Positions 29,435-37,494 of a stretch of 37,494 nt of DNA are shown here, piece by piece; the first letter of the stretch is position 1, and each line of letters begins with the position of its first letter. Origin of the DNA: Chara braunii (Eukaryota; Streptophyta; Charophyceae; Charales; Characeae); assembly GCA_003427395.1 (NCBI GenBank), contig BFEA01000133.1:506640-544133 (forward strand), written 5' to 3'. A program made the translations under genes and the position numbers. The notes under the pieces are model-generated. The model was not told the origin of the DNA and searched no databases. It saw only the letters and a list, made by a program, of their open reading frames with translations.

Positions 29435-30207
29435 ACATGCACGCCTGCGCGAAAGGCACGGGATTAAGTCCAGGTGGACAAGAGGAGAAAAAAGGAAGTT
29501 CCTACGTCTGCATGGCCAGGCCGCGGCGTGGGGGTCGTAGCCACACTCCAGGCATCGATCCGGTCAAGCAGGCGTTCCGACCAATTAGAACAGAGTATGT
29601 GAGGCGAGGAAGAAAAAGAAGAACGAGGGCAAACACAAGGAAACCAAGAAAGAAGAAAGATACAGGTACAATCGCGCCTGCCAAAAACGACAGTTGCATA
29701 AGATTAAGGGCGCGATCCAGTCAGAGCCCAGTCCCCAGCGCAGCAAGATACATGCAAGCGCGACGCAACAAAATTAAGCATTCCTAAATTCCTAGCCTAA
29801 GTCCTAATTGCAAAAGGAAATTCCGAAAAAGAGACAAACAATTTCGCGAGCCCATGGAGGCTCGTCGTCTGTTGAAAATTCAAAAACGATATTCCCTCAT
29901 GACGATCGCGCCAAAAATCCCTAGTGCTCACAGCAGAACAAGAAAGAAGCTATGTTACAGTTATTTCTTGCGCTCGCCAAGGCGTGGCTACCCAACCGTT
30001 GGTACGGGATTTTCCCAACACTGATTCGACAACTTCCAACAGAAAACGAAAAGAAACGAGGACATCCATGCAATTTGCTGCCCGACCCATCTTTCCGCAA
30101 TTCACCCATCCCACCTGTCGTATTTCCCCAAGCAGCTTCGCGCAGAAAGTCGCGCGATTACAGAAGATGGTTCATCACATATGGGACGCCCAGGGGGTTC
30201 CAATCTT

Positions 30208-30227
30208 GAGCAAGCCCCCGCTTGCTC
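30208..30227 (-). promoter_or_regulatory. Conserved hairpin before the 3' LTR
   Basis: GAGCAAGC, loop GGGG (on the - strand), GCTTGCTC, followed by AAGATTGGAACCCCC and then the LTR. It is the counterpart of 23908-23927, with one compensatory pair change. Confidence 0.6.
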
Positions 30228-30332
30228 TCTCGTCAGGCGCCGACCCTGTGTCCGATGATCGACGTGGAGCCGACACGTGCCATTTACCGTAGGATCTGAG
30301 TGTGGAAGTCATCCAACGTGGCATGCGTGCGC

Positions 30333-30968
30333 TTAATATAAAATATTGCCCGGGAAAGGTAGTCTAATTACGGGTGGGGGAGGTGGTGGATAGACCTGGG
30401 GGAGAGGAGGCGTGAATCGGTAAAGTTCCTCGTGGTTGGAAGGGAGTGGGACGTAATGAATGAAGCGATGGATGCGGGGGAAGCGAGGGTGCCGATGTTG
30501 ATGGGGAAGAGAGGCGAGGTAGTCGGGGTAGAAGGTGCAAAGGGTGCGGCGGATGGCAGCACATAAGTCGTCATACTCTTTGCACGCGGGGATCGTGCCC
30601 GCGACGACGCAGTAGACCTCCACATGATTATACTCCCGCCAATCCACCCTAAAGAGCAGGACGTGGAGGGGGAAGGAAGTGACGAGGGAGCAAGTAGTAG
30701 CATGCGGGAAGAGGGTAACCAGAAGGCGGGTGGCGTAGCGGTGATAGAAGAGGGAGAGGGGAAATGACTGCCATGTATCACGGAACGGGGGCCGGCCTGG
30801 GAGCTGCTGGATGGTGAGGAAGTCACGGGGACGACGGGATAACGACCGGGGACGAAGCCCGTGCGCCCGCATCTCGACGTAAACGAAGGGTTGCGGGTTA
30901 AACTGGGGAGGATTGGGAGGGTGATTGGTGGCGTCGGCTTCTTGATCCCTCCGTGGTGGCGTTTGCAT
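30333..30968 (-). CDS. ORF C, unknown protein (intact frame)
   Basis: An uninterrupted 211-codon frame from the ATG at 30968. The start aligns with the ATG at 23075 in the + strand copy. It has a Pro/Asn-rich N-terminus, a core with HGLRPRSLSRRP, YHRYATRLLVTL, HVEVYCVVAGTIPAC and FYPDYLASLP, and a Pro-rich C-terminus with a run of prolines. Cys residues in VEVYC and IPAC are the same in both copies. It overlaps ORF B by 71 nt in the +1 frame. No family is recognised; conservation between two diverged elements is the evidence that it encodes protein. Confidence 0.7.
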   Translation of the reverse strand: MQTPPRRDQEADATNHPPNPPQFNPQPFVYVEMRAHGLRPRSLSRRPRDFLTIQQLPGRPPFRDTWQSFPLSLFYHRYATRLLVTLFPHATTCSLVTSFPLHVLLFRVDWREYNHVEVYCVVAGTIPACKEYDDLCAAIRRTLCTFYPDYLASLPHQHRHPRFPRIHRFIHYVPLPSNHEELYRFTPPLPQVYPPPPPPVIRLPFPGNILY

Positions 30969-31887
30969 CTCGTTCGTCCTCCTCCTGTGGCGGTTCTGGA
31001 TTGCGCGTCGGATCGTCCTGCAGCAATTGTGGCAGACCTTTTGATTCTTCGATCGGCCGCTTTTCTTCCGCTGCTGCCCGTCTCCTCTGCGCCACTGCCT
31101 CTCTTTCTTCCCGGCTCAGCTCGTCAAGACCACTCGACTCCCCCGCTCCACCTTCTTCTTTCTCTGATTCCACTTGCCCTGAACTGGCCTCTTCCGACTC
31201 GGCGTCCTCCGATCCCTGGTAATCGGGATCCGATTCCTGATCTTCTTCCTCGGCCGATACTTCTTCTTCGTCCTCCTCCTCCTCTTCTTCACTCGTCTCT
31301 CTTGCGGGAGTATGCCGAATCAGCGGGTCCCACGTGGAGAGGTCGGTGACGTCGACGTGTAGATACACACCCGGTGAGGGTACGTAATAGCTCCCCTCCT
31401 CCACTTCCATACAGGTGGACCAAAGAAGATGCGGTTCGAGGGTCCGAGTGAGCATGGCTGTCCCTGGTCTCTCGTCGCAATGCGATAGGATCTCCAATGG
31501 TCGATTGTCCAGCACTTGGGTTAGAAACACCAGCAGCTCATCCGTAATAGAGCCTAGATGGTCGTTGCGCACTTCTCCAAATACGATCCCCAAAAAATCT
31601 CCCTCTGTGTCTGTTCTCCACCCTTGGATGAGCAGCAATTCCACCTTGTCGTCCGGGATCTCGTCCTCCACACTCCTGTCCGCCGGTTCCGCCCAATGGA
31701 AGGCGATCCCGAGGAGGCAGAAACTGAGCGCCACGTAGGTTTGCCAAGAGTGCGTCCACTTGACTGCATCGAGAATCGGCACATCCAATGACTTGATCGT
31801 GAAGGAGAGGGACGCTTCCGCAGTGGATTGCCAAAACGTGGGGATGTCAGAGGGGAGACTGAAGGTAGAGAGGTGATGGCGGTTCAT
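30898..31887 (-). CDS. ORF B, acidic protein of unknown function (intact frame)
   Basis: 329 residues from the ATG at 31887. The frame is open upstream to 32016, but the start is set by the ATGA overlap with ORF A, as in the + strand copy. The N-terminal region matches ORF B at 22138 (PTFWQS, CLLGIAFHW, LLLIQGWRTDTEGDFLGIVF, LTRTLEPHLLW). A Glu/Asp/Ser-rich tract (ETSEEEEEEDEEEVSAEEED) follows, then a Glu/Arg-rich helix-like stretch and an Arg/Ser/Gln tail (SRSRRHQSPSQ). The acidic tract uses different residues and codons from the other copy while keeping its charge, which suggests composition rather than exact sequence is selected. Confidence 0.7.
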   Translation of the reverse strand: MNRHHLSTFSLPSDIPTFWQSTAEASLSFTIKSLDVPILDAVKWTHSWQTYVALSFCLLGIAFHWAEPADRSVEDEIPDDKVELLLIQGWRTDTEGDFLGIVFGEVRNDHLGSITDELLVFLTQVLDNRPLEILSHCDERPGTAMLTRTLEPHLLWSTCMEVEEGSYYVPSPGVYLHVDVTDLSTWDPLIRHTPARETSEEEEEEDEEEVSAEEEDQESDPDYQGSEDAESEEASSGQVESEKEEGGAGESSGLDELSREEREAVAQRRRAAAEEKRPIEESKGLPQLLQDDPTRNPEPPQEEDERDANATTEGSRSRRHQSPSQSSPV

Positions 31888-32362
31888 CGAGGCCGAGTGA
31901 AGGGACGAAGCACATGAAGGGTGACCTCTGACGCGGTGGGGGAGAGCCGAAGCTGAAGGTCTATGTCGTTCGTTGTTACGATACGATCGCGTGGTCGGGC
32001 TAATAATCGCACCCACTCAGCCGAGACGCCGGCTGCCCAGTCTCGCAGCTGTTGGAGGATGGCGGTGTGTCGTGCTGGATGTAGCGTCGTGAGGTCGCCT
32101 GTAAAGACGACGATGACCGACACGTGGCTCTCGCCCGGTGGAGATAGGCGCAAAAAGGCCGACACCTCGGCCAGTACTCGTACCACTCCGGACTGCCCGA
32201 ACTAGAATTCCGCCGCCGCATGAATGGCCGTCGTACTGAAGAAGGCCGCGAATCGGAGAAGATTTGGACTCAACCGAGGATGCCGTACTTGCTGGATCGC
32301 GGAGAGGGTTCCCCCAGGTACCATTAGTCGCTCGCTGATCACCTGCTTCGTCGAAAGCTCAT
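31884..32362 (-). pseudogene. ORF A, unknown protein (frameshifted)
   Basis: ATG at 32362 overlaps the pol stop as ATGA. The first codons run into TGA, but a shifted frame continues with VISERLMVPGGTLSAIQQ, HPRLSPNLLR and AEF, then a TAG near 32202. Beyond that it continues to 31884 with ESHVSV, GDLTTLHPARHTAI, LRDWAAGVSAEWV and NDIDL. Length and blocks match the + strand ORF A. The final TGA overlaps the ATG of ORF B (31887-31884). Confidence 0.65.
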
Positions 32363-34053
32363 GGGGATGGAGGCGGGGTCGAAGACGATGGTTGAGAGAG
32401 AAAGCAGGATTCTAGAGAGTCGTCGTCCTCGTCTTGGTCGAGGGACGATGCGGATGATGGTGGAGAAAGGGAAGAGGGGAGAGGATGAAGGTAGGACATG
32501 TGTTGAACGATCGGACGAGCCGATCGACTTCCCGACACCTCCGGCGCAAGCTGGGACCGAGCTCGACTACGCGAAATCGTCCGAAGAATCGTGGCGCTAA
32601 CTTGCCTTGGCGAGCACATTTCCTCACTTGCACGATGTCCCCCAATTTATATTGGGTCCGAGGCCCAACATTCCCATTTCGGGCCTCGTAGCTCCGGACC
32701 TGTCTACCGTGGGCCATTTCCGTCATACACTTTCTTTTTCGGGCCAGTCGGGGGAGGGTTTTTTCCATCAGCTCTAGGTGGCGTTGGGCCTTATCCTTAA
32801 CCATCGCCCTAGTGTTCCGTTGCGGAAGGGCCGTCTCATCATTTAGGCTTGGTAGGGCTACACAGGGCAGGCTATTAGTCCGTAGTTGGAAGGGGGCCAG
32901 ACCCGTGAACTCGTGGGGTGTCCCCCGGTAGATAGCCAGAATATGGTCCACGGTATCAGGCCAAGGCCTCGTGTCATTTGTCGCAATGTTGCGTCGTAAA
33001 GCGGTCTTAATCATCCGATTGACGTTTTCTACTAGTTCGTTGGATTGCGACATGTGGGGAGCAGTATTACGAATAGAGACGCCATGCAGGACTAGGTTTC
33101 TCAAAACTTCCCTTCTAAATTTTGCCCCGTTGTCCGTCAGGATCTCCTCAGTGTCCTGGTGCATCCCGAGAAAACAGTTAACGTATCTCGCGATTCCGGT
33201 TGCCTGTCGCGTCTTACACAGACATGCCTCGATCCATTTCGAGAAATGGTCTACAAAAACCAGTAGAATTGAATACTCGCAACTATTAGGTCCAGGGGGA
33301 ACGACAACATCTGTGGTGTCCATGCTAACCCTCTGAAATGACCATTCGACTATGGTAGGCACTATCGATCTAGGCCGCTGAATCGGTGCCTTGTCAGCGG
33401 CACAGACCTGACAATTTCGGACGATGAATTTAACATCGTCGTGAATATTGGACCAATACCATTCATTCTTGTCAATCGCCGCCTAAATCCGTACGGCAAA
33501 GTGAGCTGCAGTCTCTTCATGCGCCGACTTAACCCAGTCATACCTTACAAATGGATATGGCACGACCATCCAAATTCCACGGCCGTCCGTTTTTCGTTTT
33601 TCTAACCGTCCGTCGTTCCATCGATAGTCTTGTGCCCTCTCATTATCCCTTCTACGGTCCTCCTTGGTGGAGTCTCGGAGGGGGTTCCCAACCACCATAG
33701 CGATCAGGATGACATTTGTCCATACTTCAACTCTTCTAAACCGTCAGGTCTTTTCTAGTCCTTCCGACGTGGCTTCGAGAAATCGAGCCTCCGTCGGGAT
33801 TTTGTCGGTGCGACACGGAGGACACAGCCAGGGTTTGTCCGTATTCCGATACTAGATACAGGAGTCATGGGCTCGTGAAACACATCGTTGACAGTCTACC
33901 CATTCGATATATCCTTCCCCGCTTGGTCGCATAGGGACCGAATAGACTCTCGAAATGACCTCGCAAAAATAGCAAAACTTGTCCGGGAGGGAGGAGAAAG
34001 ACGAAGAGAGGAGAAAGGGGAGCCTCAGCGTTACCCTTGTCACCCATCGCCAC
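32359..34053 (-). pseudogene. pol: PHD-like finger and integrase of the - strand element
   Basis: The finger at 33974-33813 (CYFC ... CQRC ... AHDSC ... CPPC) has all eight ligands, while the + strand copy has a stop between two of them. TAG at 33852 follows the finger's sixth Cys, and TGA (near 33752) and TAG (33483) lie further on. Integrase: H2C2 region (YDWVKSAHEETAAH ... CQVC), core MDTTD, FVDHFSKWIEA, LTDNG and SNELVENVNR, then GRQVRSYEA, YKLGDIVQVRKC and FFGRFRVVELG. A shift near 32440-32480 moves the C-terminus (VSGSRSARPIVQHMSYLHPL) to another frame ending at 32359. The core is better preserved than in the + strand copy. Confidence 0.87.
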
Positions 34054-35074
34054 GTGCTATTTCTTGTTGCGAGGAAGAACTGCCACTTGTCCGTATTCTG
34101 GCCCGCTGACTGGTTCTGGTTCTCTCCACGGAGTAATCTCTTCGTCTTTAACACCTTTGTCGGACGGTGCAGCCGTGTCAATCCGTCCGCGTTCCCGTGC
34201 CTCTCCGTCTTTCGATGGACGATGTTGAAACCGTATTCTTGCAGCCGTACTGCCCAACGTCCAATCATGCCCGTGTAATTAGTGAGCTTTTTGAGAGCCA
34301 GCAGGGGCTCGTGGTCCGTGACAAGGAGAAACTTATGTCCGTACAGATACGGATGGAAGTGCTGAATTCCCCAAACCATCACGTAGCATTCTCCTTGCGG
34401 AGCCAAATCGTTCCTCCTCTCGTCCGGTACGATACGAGACGCGTATTCAATGACGTGTTCACGACTGTCGTACCACTTCTGCGCCAAGATAGTGGAAATC
34501 GCCTCAGGCCGCCAATCCGTAATGAGTATGAATTGCTTGGCCGGGTCCGGTCGGATCAAAATAGGCGTCGTGGCCAGGGCTTCCTTTAGAGCGCTGAAGG
34601 CCTATTTGCACTCCGTGTCCTAACTGAGGGGCTGGTCCTTTCGCAGCAAGTTTGTTAGGGGTCGTGCGATAGCGTCGAAACCCTTGATAAATCGCCGATA
34701 GTACGAGGCCAGCCCCAAAAAAGCTCGAACTTGCATCAGTGACATGAGAGTCGGGGCGTCTCGAACGGCCGCAACTTTTCTCGAATCGGGTCGTAAGCCT
34801 CCCCGAGTTACCACGTAGCCTAGGAACGAGATCTCAGAAAGGAAGAACTCACTCTTTTCCAGCGCAATCTTGAATCTGACATCCCGTAAGGCTCCTAGTG
34901 TCCATTCGATATGATGTGCGTATCCGTGGAACAATTCTAAATAGACCAAGATATCGTCCATATACACAATGACGCAGAAATTGATCATCCTTTGAGTCAG
35001 TCGAGTCTTGTTGGCGAAGTTTTGAAATGTTACATTCATCGCTCTCTGAAACGTAGCCGGCGCATTGCAGATCC
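34054..35074 (-). pseudogene. pol: RT (3' part) and RNase H of the - strand element
   Basis: Starts mid-domain at GICNAPATFQRAMN, so the fingers and motif A are lost. Motif C YMDDILVY is intact, followed by SFLGYVVTRGGL, FLGLASYYRRFIKGF and the RNase H region (FILITDWRPEAI, VIEYASRIVPDERRN, LLVTDHEPLLALKKL). TAG at 34620 and a further stop just after it lie between RT and RNase H. The stretch between RNase H and the finger contains a shift. The same frame otherwise runs through finger and integrase, showing that pol was one polyprotein. Confidence 0.87.
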
Positions 35075-35526
35075 CGAGTACGAGGTGAAGACGAGCATAA
35101 GGAAAGAGTCATTCGGTTAAGGCCTTCCACGTCAGACTCAGAGTTGTGTGATGGGCGGTGTCGGGACTTGATCCGAAAACGGGATACCAAGTACGTTCCC
35201 GCTCCCTTTCACACGAAATGAAAAGTGATGGCTCGATGGGAAGTTCAGCAATACTTTTTGGATTGAATTTCCCTGCGCCGTGAGTACGACGTGCGCCTTC
35301 TTCTCCCTCTGAGTCCCTCAAAACCCGTGCGGTGACGGACCCTCCTCCTTCTCCCCCTTCTTGCTAAGTCGGGCCGACACAGGGGATTTCAGTTATGTCC
35401 GTGTCCCCACACTCAATTTTCCAAAAATCCTTGGCACACCCCATCTTGCTGCCTTTCCAGGGCCCCTTCCGCAATTTTAAACACTCCGAACGGAAGACAG
35501 CACAGGGCGTGAGGTTGAGCGTCACA
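35075..35526 (+). mobile_element. LTR 3' fragment, + strand
   Basis: Aligns with about 5125-5556 of the solo LTR (shared: GGCCTTCCACGTC-like block, TGGATTGAATT, CTTGGCACACCCCATCTTGCTG, AACACTCCGAACG, GCGTGAGGTT..CGTCACA). Its 5' side abuts the truncated RT of the - strand element. No PBS follows its end. It may be the remnant of an LTR that inserted into the - strand element and later lost most of its length, or of a rearrangement. Confidence 0.8.
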
Positions 35527-36170
35527 TACTCGTTTTCCCCGCTGCCCACTTACCTTCCCCACTTTGGGCATTTTCCTTTCCGCTTTCCTCCTCTCTTCCA
35601 CCCCTTTTCTCCCGCCCTTTCTACTTCCCCGGCTCGCTGATTGCCTTTATGTTGCTGCTCCGTCTTTTCTCTTACCTCGTTTCCACTCCTCTCCTGTTCG
35701 CCGACACCACGTTTCGTTTCTGCCTCCGGGTAGCGTGCGACCAAGATTGCCCGGGAAACTCGCTCCCCTCCTTCCTTAGTCTGCACTTGCTTTAGTGCCT
35801 CCATTCGGCCATTCTCCGTTCGCACCCAATCGCTCCGCTGCTCACTATGACCTCTTCCAATCTTACTCCATCTGCACCGCGTCTTTCACCACCAGCGCCT
35901 AGCTCCAAAGAGCGTAAGGTATTCCCGACCGAAAGCGGGGTTCAATATCCCCGTGCCTGGTGCCGACCGTGTCACCGTGTCTCCATAGCCGCGCTCTCTC
36001 ATCCGTCTCACGTCGTCGTCCACCACCATCCACTTCCAACACAGTTGTCCGGTACCACACTCACCGCGAACCCGTCGCAGCGTCGGTGCCAGTTAGCGCC
36101 CCTCCATTGTTTGTCTTAATTTTGGTGACCCAAGGCTTCCTTCCGTTGGCCAGCAAGTAGTAGAGTCACT
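35527..36170. other. Unrecognised stretch, pyrimidine-rich
   Basis: C/T-rich with several short open frames. The longest begin at 35847 (+, 90 codons, Ser/Pro-rich) and 35550 (-). I see no motif or splice pattern that supports a gene. It could be flank, or the leader of the element whose LTR ends at 35526, but no PBS is visible. Confidence 0.35.
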
Positions 36171-36560
36171 GTGGCAAAAATCAAGAATGATACAAATCTG
36201 CGCGACATTTATTTCCCTCACTATTTTTTTTTTTCAAATGTTTTAAGTATTTTTCATGGAAAGATCACAACCACACCTAAAGACTCTTCAATTTTTAGAG
36301 TTTTCAAGGCATTCTTCTGAGCGCAAAAAATCACAGAAGTTAGGGTACATTTTCCTTTGCCCCACGTTGGAACAACAAAAATGAAAAATGTGACGAATTT
36401 GTGCGGCATTTATTTGATGGTGGTTTTTTTTTTTTTCTTTCTGATATTTTTCCAGCAAAGATCACGACTGATCTACAGGATCTCAATTTTGCAGATTTTT
36501 CTCCTTATTTTTCTGAGCGCGAAAAATCATCAAATTTGGCGTGTAAAATCTCGGGATTGG
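36171..36560. repeat. Diverged tandem duplication, about 195-bp units
   Basis: Unit 1 (about 36171-36360) and unit 2 (about 36366-36560) share in the same order: (C/T)TG(C/T)GCG(A/G)CATTTATTT, an oligo-T run, AAAGATCAC, a CTCAATTTT/CTTCAATTTTTAG block, and TTCTGAGCGC(A/G)AAAAATCA. Substitution is heavy. No ORF is shared. Possibly a remnant of a satellite or a duplicated element end. Confidence 0.7.
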
Positions 36561-36768
36561 ACCCGCTTGCACCCCGGGCCCCCAAAAAACCCGCTCTGAA
36601 CTCACCGGAATGCCACTTTTTCGGTGGTGGCCCCTATGTTTCCTAAAATTGTGGCTTCTTTTTTCTTATTTTTCTTTTATTTTTGGGCAAAAAAATCTTT
36701 TGTGCAAGCTCTCTATCCCGACTGTGGTAAGAGAACCGTCAAAATTGGGGGCCTAGCCTATCTGCCGA

Positions 36769-36845
36769 GCTGCTCCATCCATTGGTGGGGAGTGGCACCT
36801 GCTGGAAAGCGACACCTGCTGGAAACCGGGTCCAGCATCCCAATG
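36769..36845 (+). repeat. Dispersed repeat R2 with internal duplication
   Basis: GCTCCATCCATTGGTGGGGA, then two successive CACCTGCTGGAAA blocks, then CCGGGTCCAGCATCCC. It is the best match to the copy at 1987-2036 and ends with the same CAGC(A/G)TCCC. Confidence 0.75.
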
Positions 36846-37494
36846 ATACATCTTACAACACAGAGAATTCCAATCATTATTTCTAGGGCTGTGGCCTTTT
36901 CACTTATCAATCCGGGTCGCCGTTGTCCCATGGAGCTGCCAGTATTCCCCATCCCATTTTGGAGCGCCCCTTGCCAATTTGGTCAGTCGTATTCAGCAGC
37001 CCCCCATTATTCATCATTACAACATGTGTTCCTAAGAAACCCTTTAAACCCCTTAAACCTTATACCCTCTCAGAACCCATGCATACCGCTTTAATGATCC
37101 TTAAAGCCCGCGGCAACATGGGAGCAATACAATGAGACAAGAATATTGCAGCACATTTGGATCTATCTTGTGTGTCATTGGGTGAGCAATAAGAACCCTT
37201 GTACCATAGACCGGCTGGTCGCCTTGTCTCTTGTCAGAGCTGCATACGTAGTCCAAGGACCCTGCTCCCTCTCGTTTATCGGTCTTCACGGTTCCAACTG
37301 TGGAGCCTGTGGCAGCGAGACATGAGTAGTCGCTCCGGTGTTGGTGTCATCGCTGTTGTTGTTGACTATTATTGCCAGTCGGTCCCTCATTCAAATTTTT
37401 GTCGTCTTGTCAATTGTGGCCATTGCAAGCCACCCAGCTGCATGTCAAGTGGTCGGGAGGGCAAGGGTGGGCGGTGGGGCGACTTCGAGGGGGG
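36846..37494. other. No recognisable gene
   Basis: Short open frames on both strands, none with a known motif. A telomere-like run (AAACCCTTTAAACCCCTTAAA) lies near 37040 but is short and isolated. Confidence 0.4.

Larger units (their letters stand above)
27235..30179 (-). repeat. 3' LTR of the - strand element
   Basis: On the - strand it begins TGTGATGAACC at 30179 and ends GGGCGTCACA at 27235, like the + strand LTRs. Internal landmarks match: TATA box, the CACGGCGGACTG-like segment, CTTGACACACCCC and the GGAGATCTCAGTTCC region near its end. It is longer because of the nested 381-bp transposon and a (CT)n run. Confidence 0.88.
27235..35074 (-). mobile_element. 5'-truncated sister Ty3/gypsy-type element
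   Basis: Reading on the - strand from 35074: RT from its motif B region, YMDD, RNase H, PHD-like finger, integrase, ORFs A, B and C, hairpin, 3' LTR. Gag, protease and the first half of RT are missing: at about 35075 the homology stops abruptly and a + strand LTR fragment begins. Proteins are clearly diverged from the + strand copy but collinear, so the two are separate insertions of related subfamilies and not a duplication. Pol has fewer stops here. Confidence 0.9.

Noticed and set aside
37030-37065. Telomere-like AAACCCT repeats
   Set aside because: Only about three degenerate units; no array.
1-37494. CRISPR arrays, rRNA genes, bacterial operons, complete tRNA genes
   Set aside because: None present. 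The only tRNA-like sequence is the interrupted SINE head; the composition and elements are eukaryotic.

Overview
The window reads as repeat-rich, non-coding eukaryotic nuclear DNA, and I find no convincing host gene in it. Three things point to a plant-lineage genome, possibly a streptophyte alga such as Chara: a primer-binding site close to the plant initiator-Met tRNA type (TGGTATCGGAGC), large Ty3/gypsy-type LTR elements, and a Penelope-like element with an N-terminal GIY-YIG nuclease, an arrangement described from the green lineage. The species is an inference. One stretch (1816-1853) is a sequencing-library adapter and not genome.

Layout. 1-2.8 kb: simple repeats, small foldbacks, dispersed repeats and the adapter inside a duplicated 105-bp block. 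2.8-5.9 kb: a tRNA-like SINE split by a solo LTR, with a short target-site duplication. 5.9-7.2 kb: poly-T, hairpin and microsatellite repeats. 7.2-12.4 kb: a decayed Penelope-like element flanked by about 0.68-kb direct repeats (pseudo-LTRs); one polyprotein frame carries a CCHC-like/coiled-coil ORF1 region, then GIY-YIG, then reverse transcriptase. 12.8-26.6 kb: a complete but decayed Ty3/gypsy element on the + strand with 2.7-kb LTRs and a CTCGC target duplication. 27.2-35.1 kb: a second, 5'-truncated member of the same broad family on the - strand, with a 381-bp hAT-like non-autonomous transposon nested in its LTR. 35.1-35.5 kb: a + strand LTR fragment abutting that truncation. 35.5-37.5 kb: unrecognised DNA with a diverged tandem repeat.

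The most interesting object is the Ty3/gypsy family. The two copies are clearly diverged yet share an unusual plan: gag-protease, then reverse transcriptase-RNase H, a PHD-like C4HC3 zinc finger, integrase, and three further ORFs (here A, B and C) between integrase and the 3' LTR. The cistrons are joined by 4-nt ATGA stop/start overlaps (gag-pr/pol, pol/A, A/B), which suggests coupled termination-reinitiation. B and C overlap in the same relative +1 frame in both copies. A hairpin with a compensatory base-pair change lies just before the 3' LTR in both. ORF B has a globular N-terminal region, a long Glu-rich tract and an Arg/Ser-rich tail; A and C match no family I recognise.

Nearly all coding regions are broken by stops and frameshifts, so these are mostly relics. 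Many of the stops are one C-to-T change away from CGA, CAA or CAG codons, as expected for methylated, silenced transposons. The - strand copy keeps ORFs B and C open, and the + strand copy keeps ORF B open.
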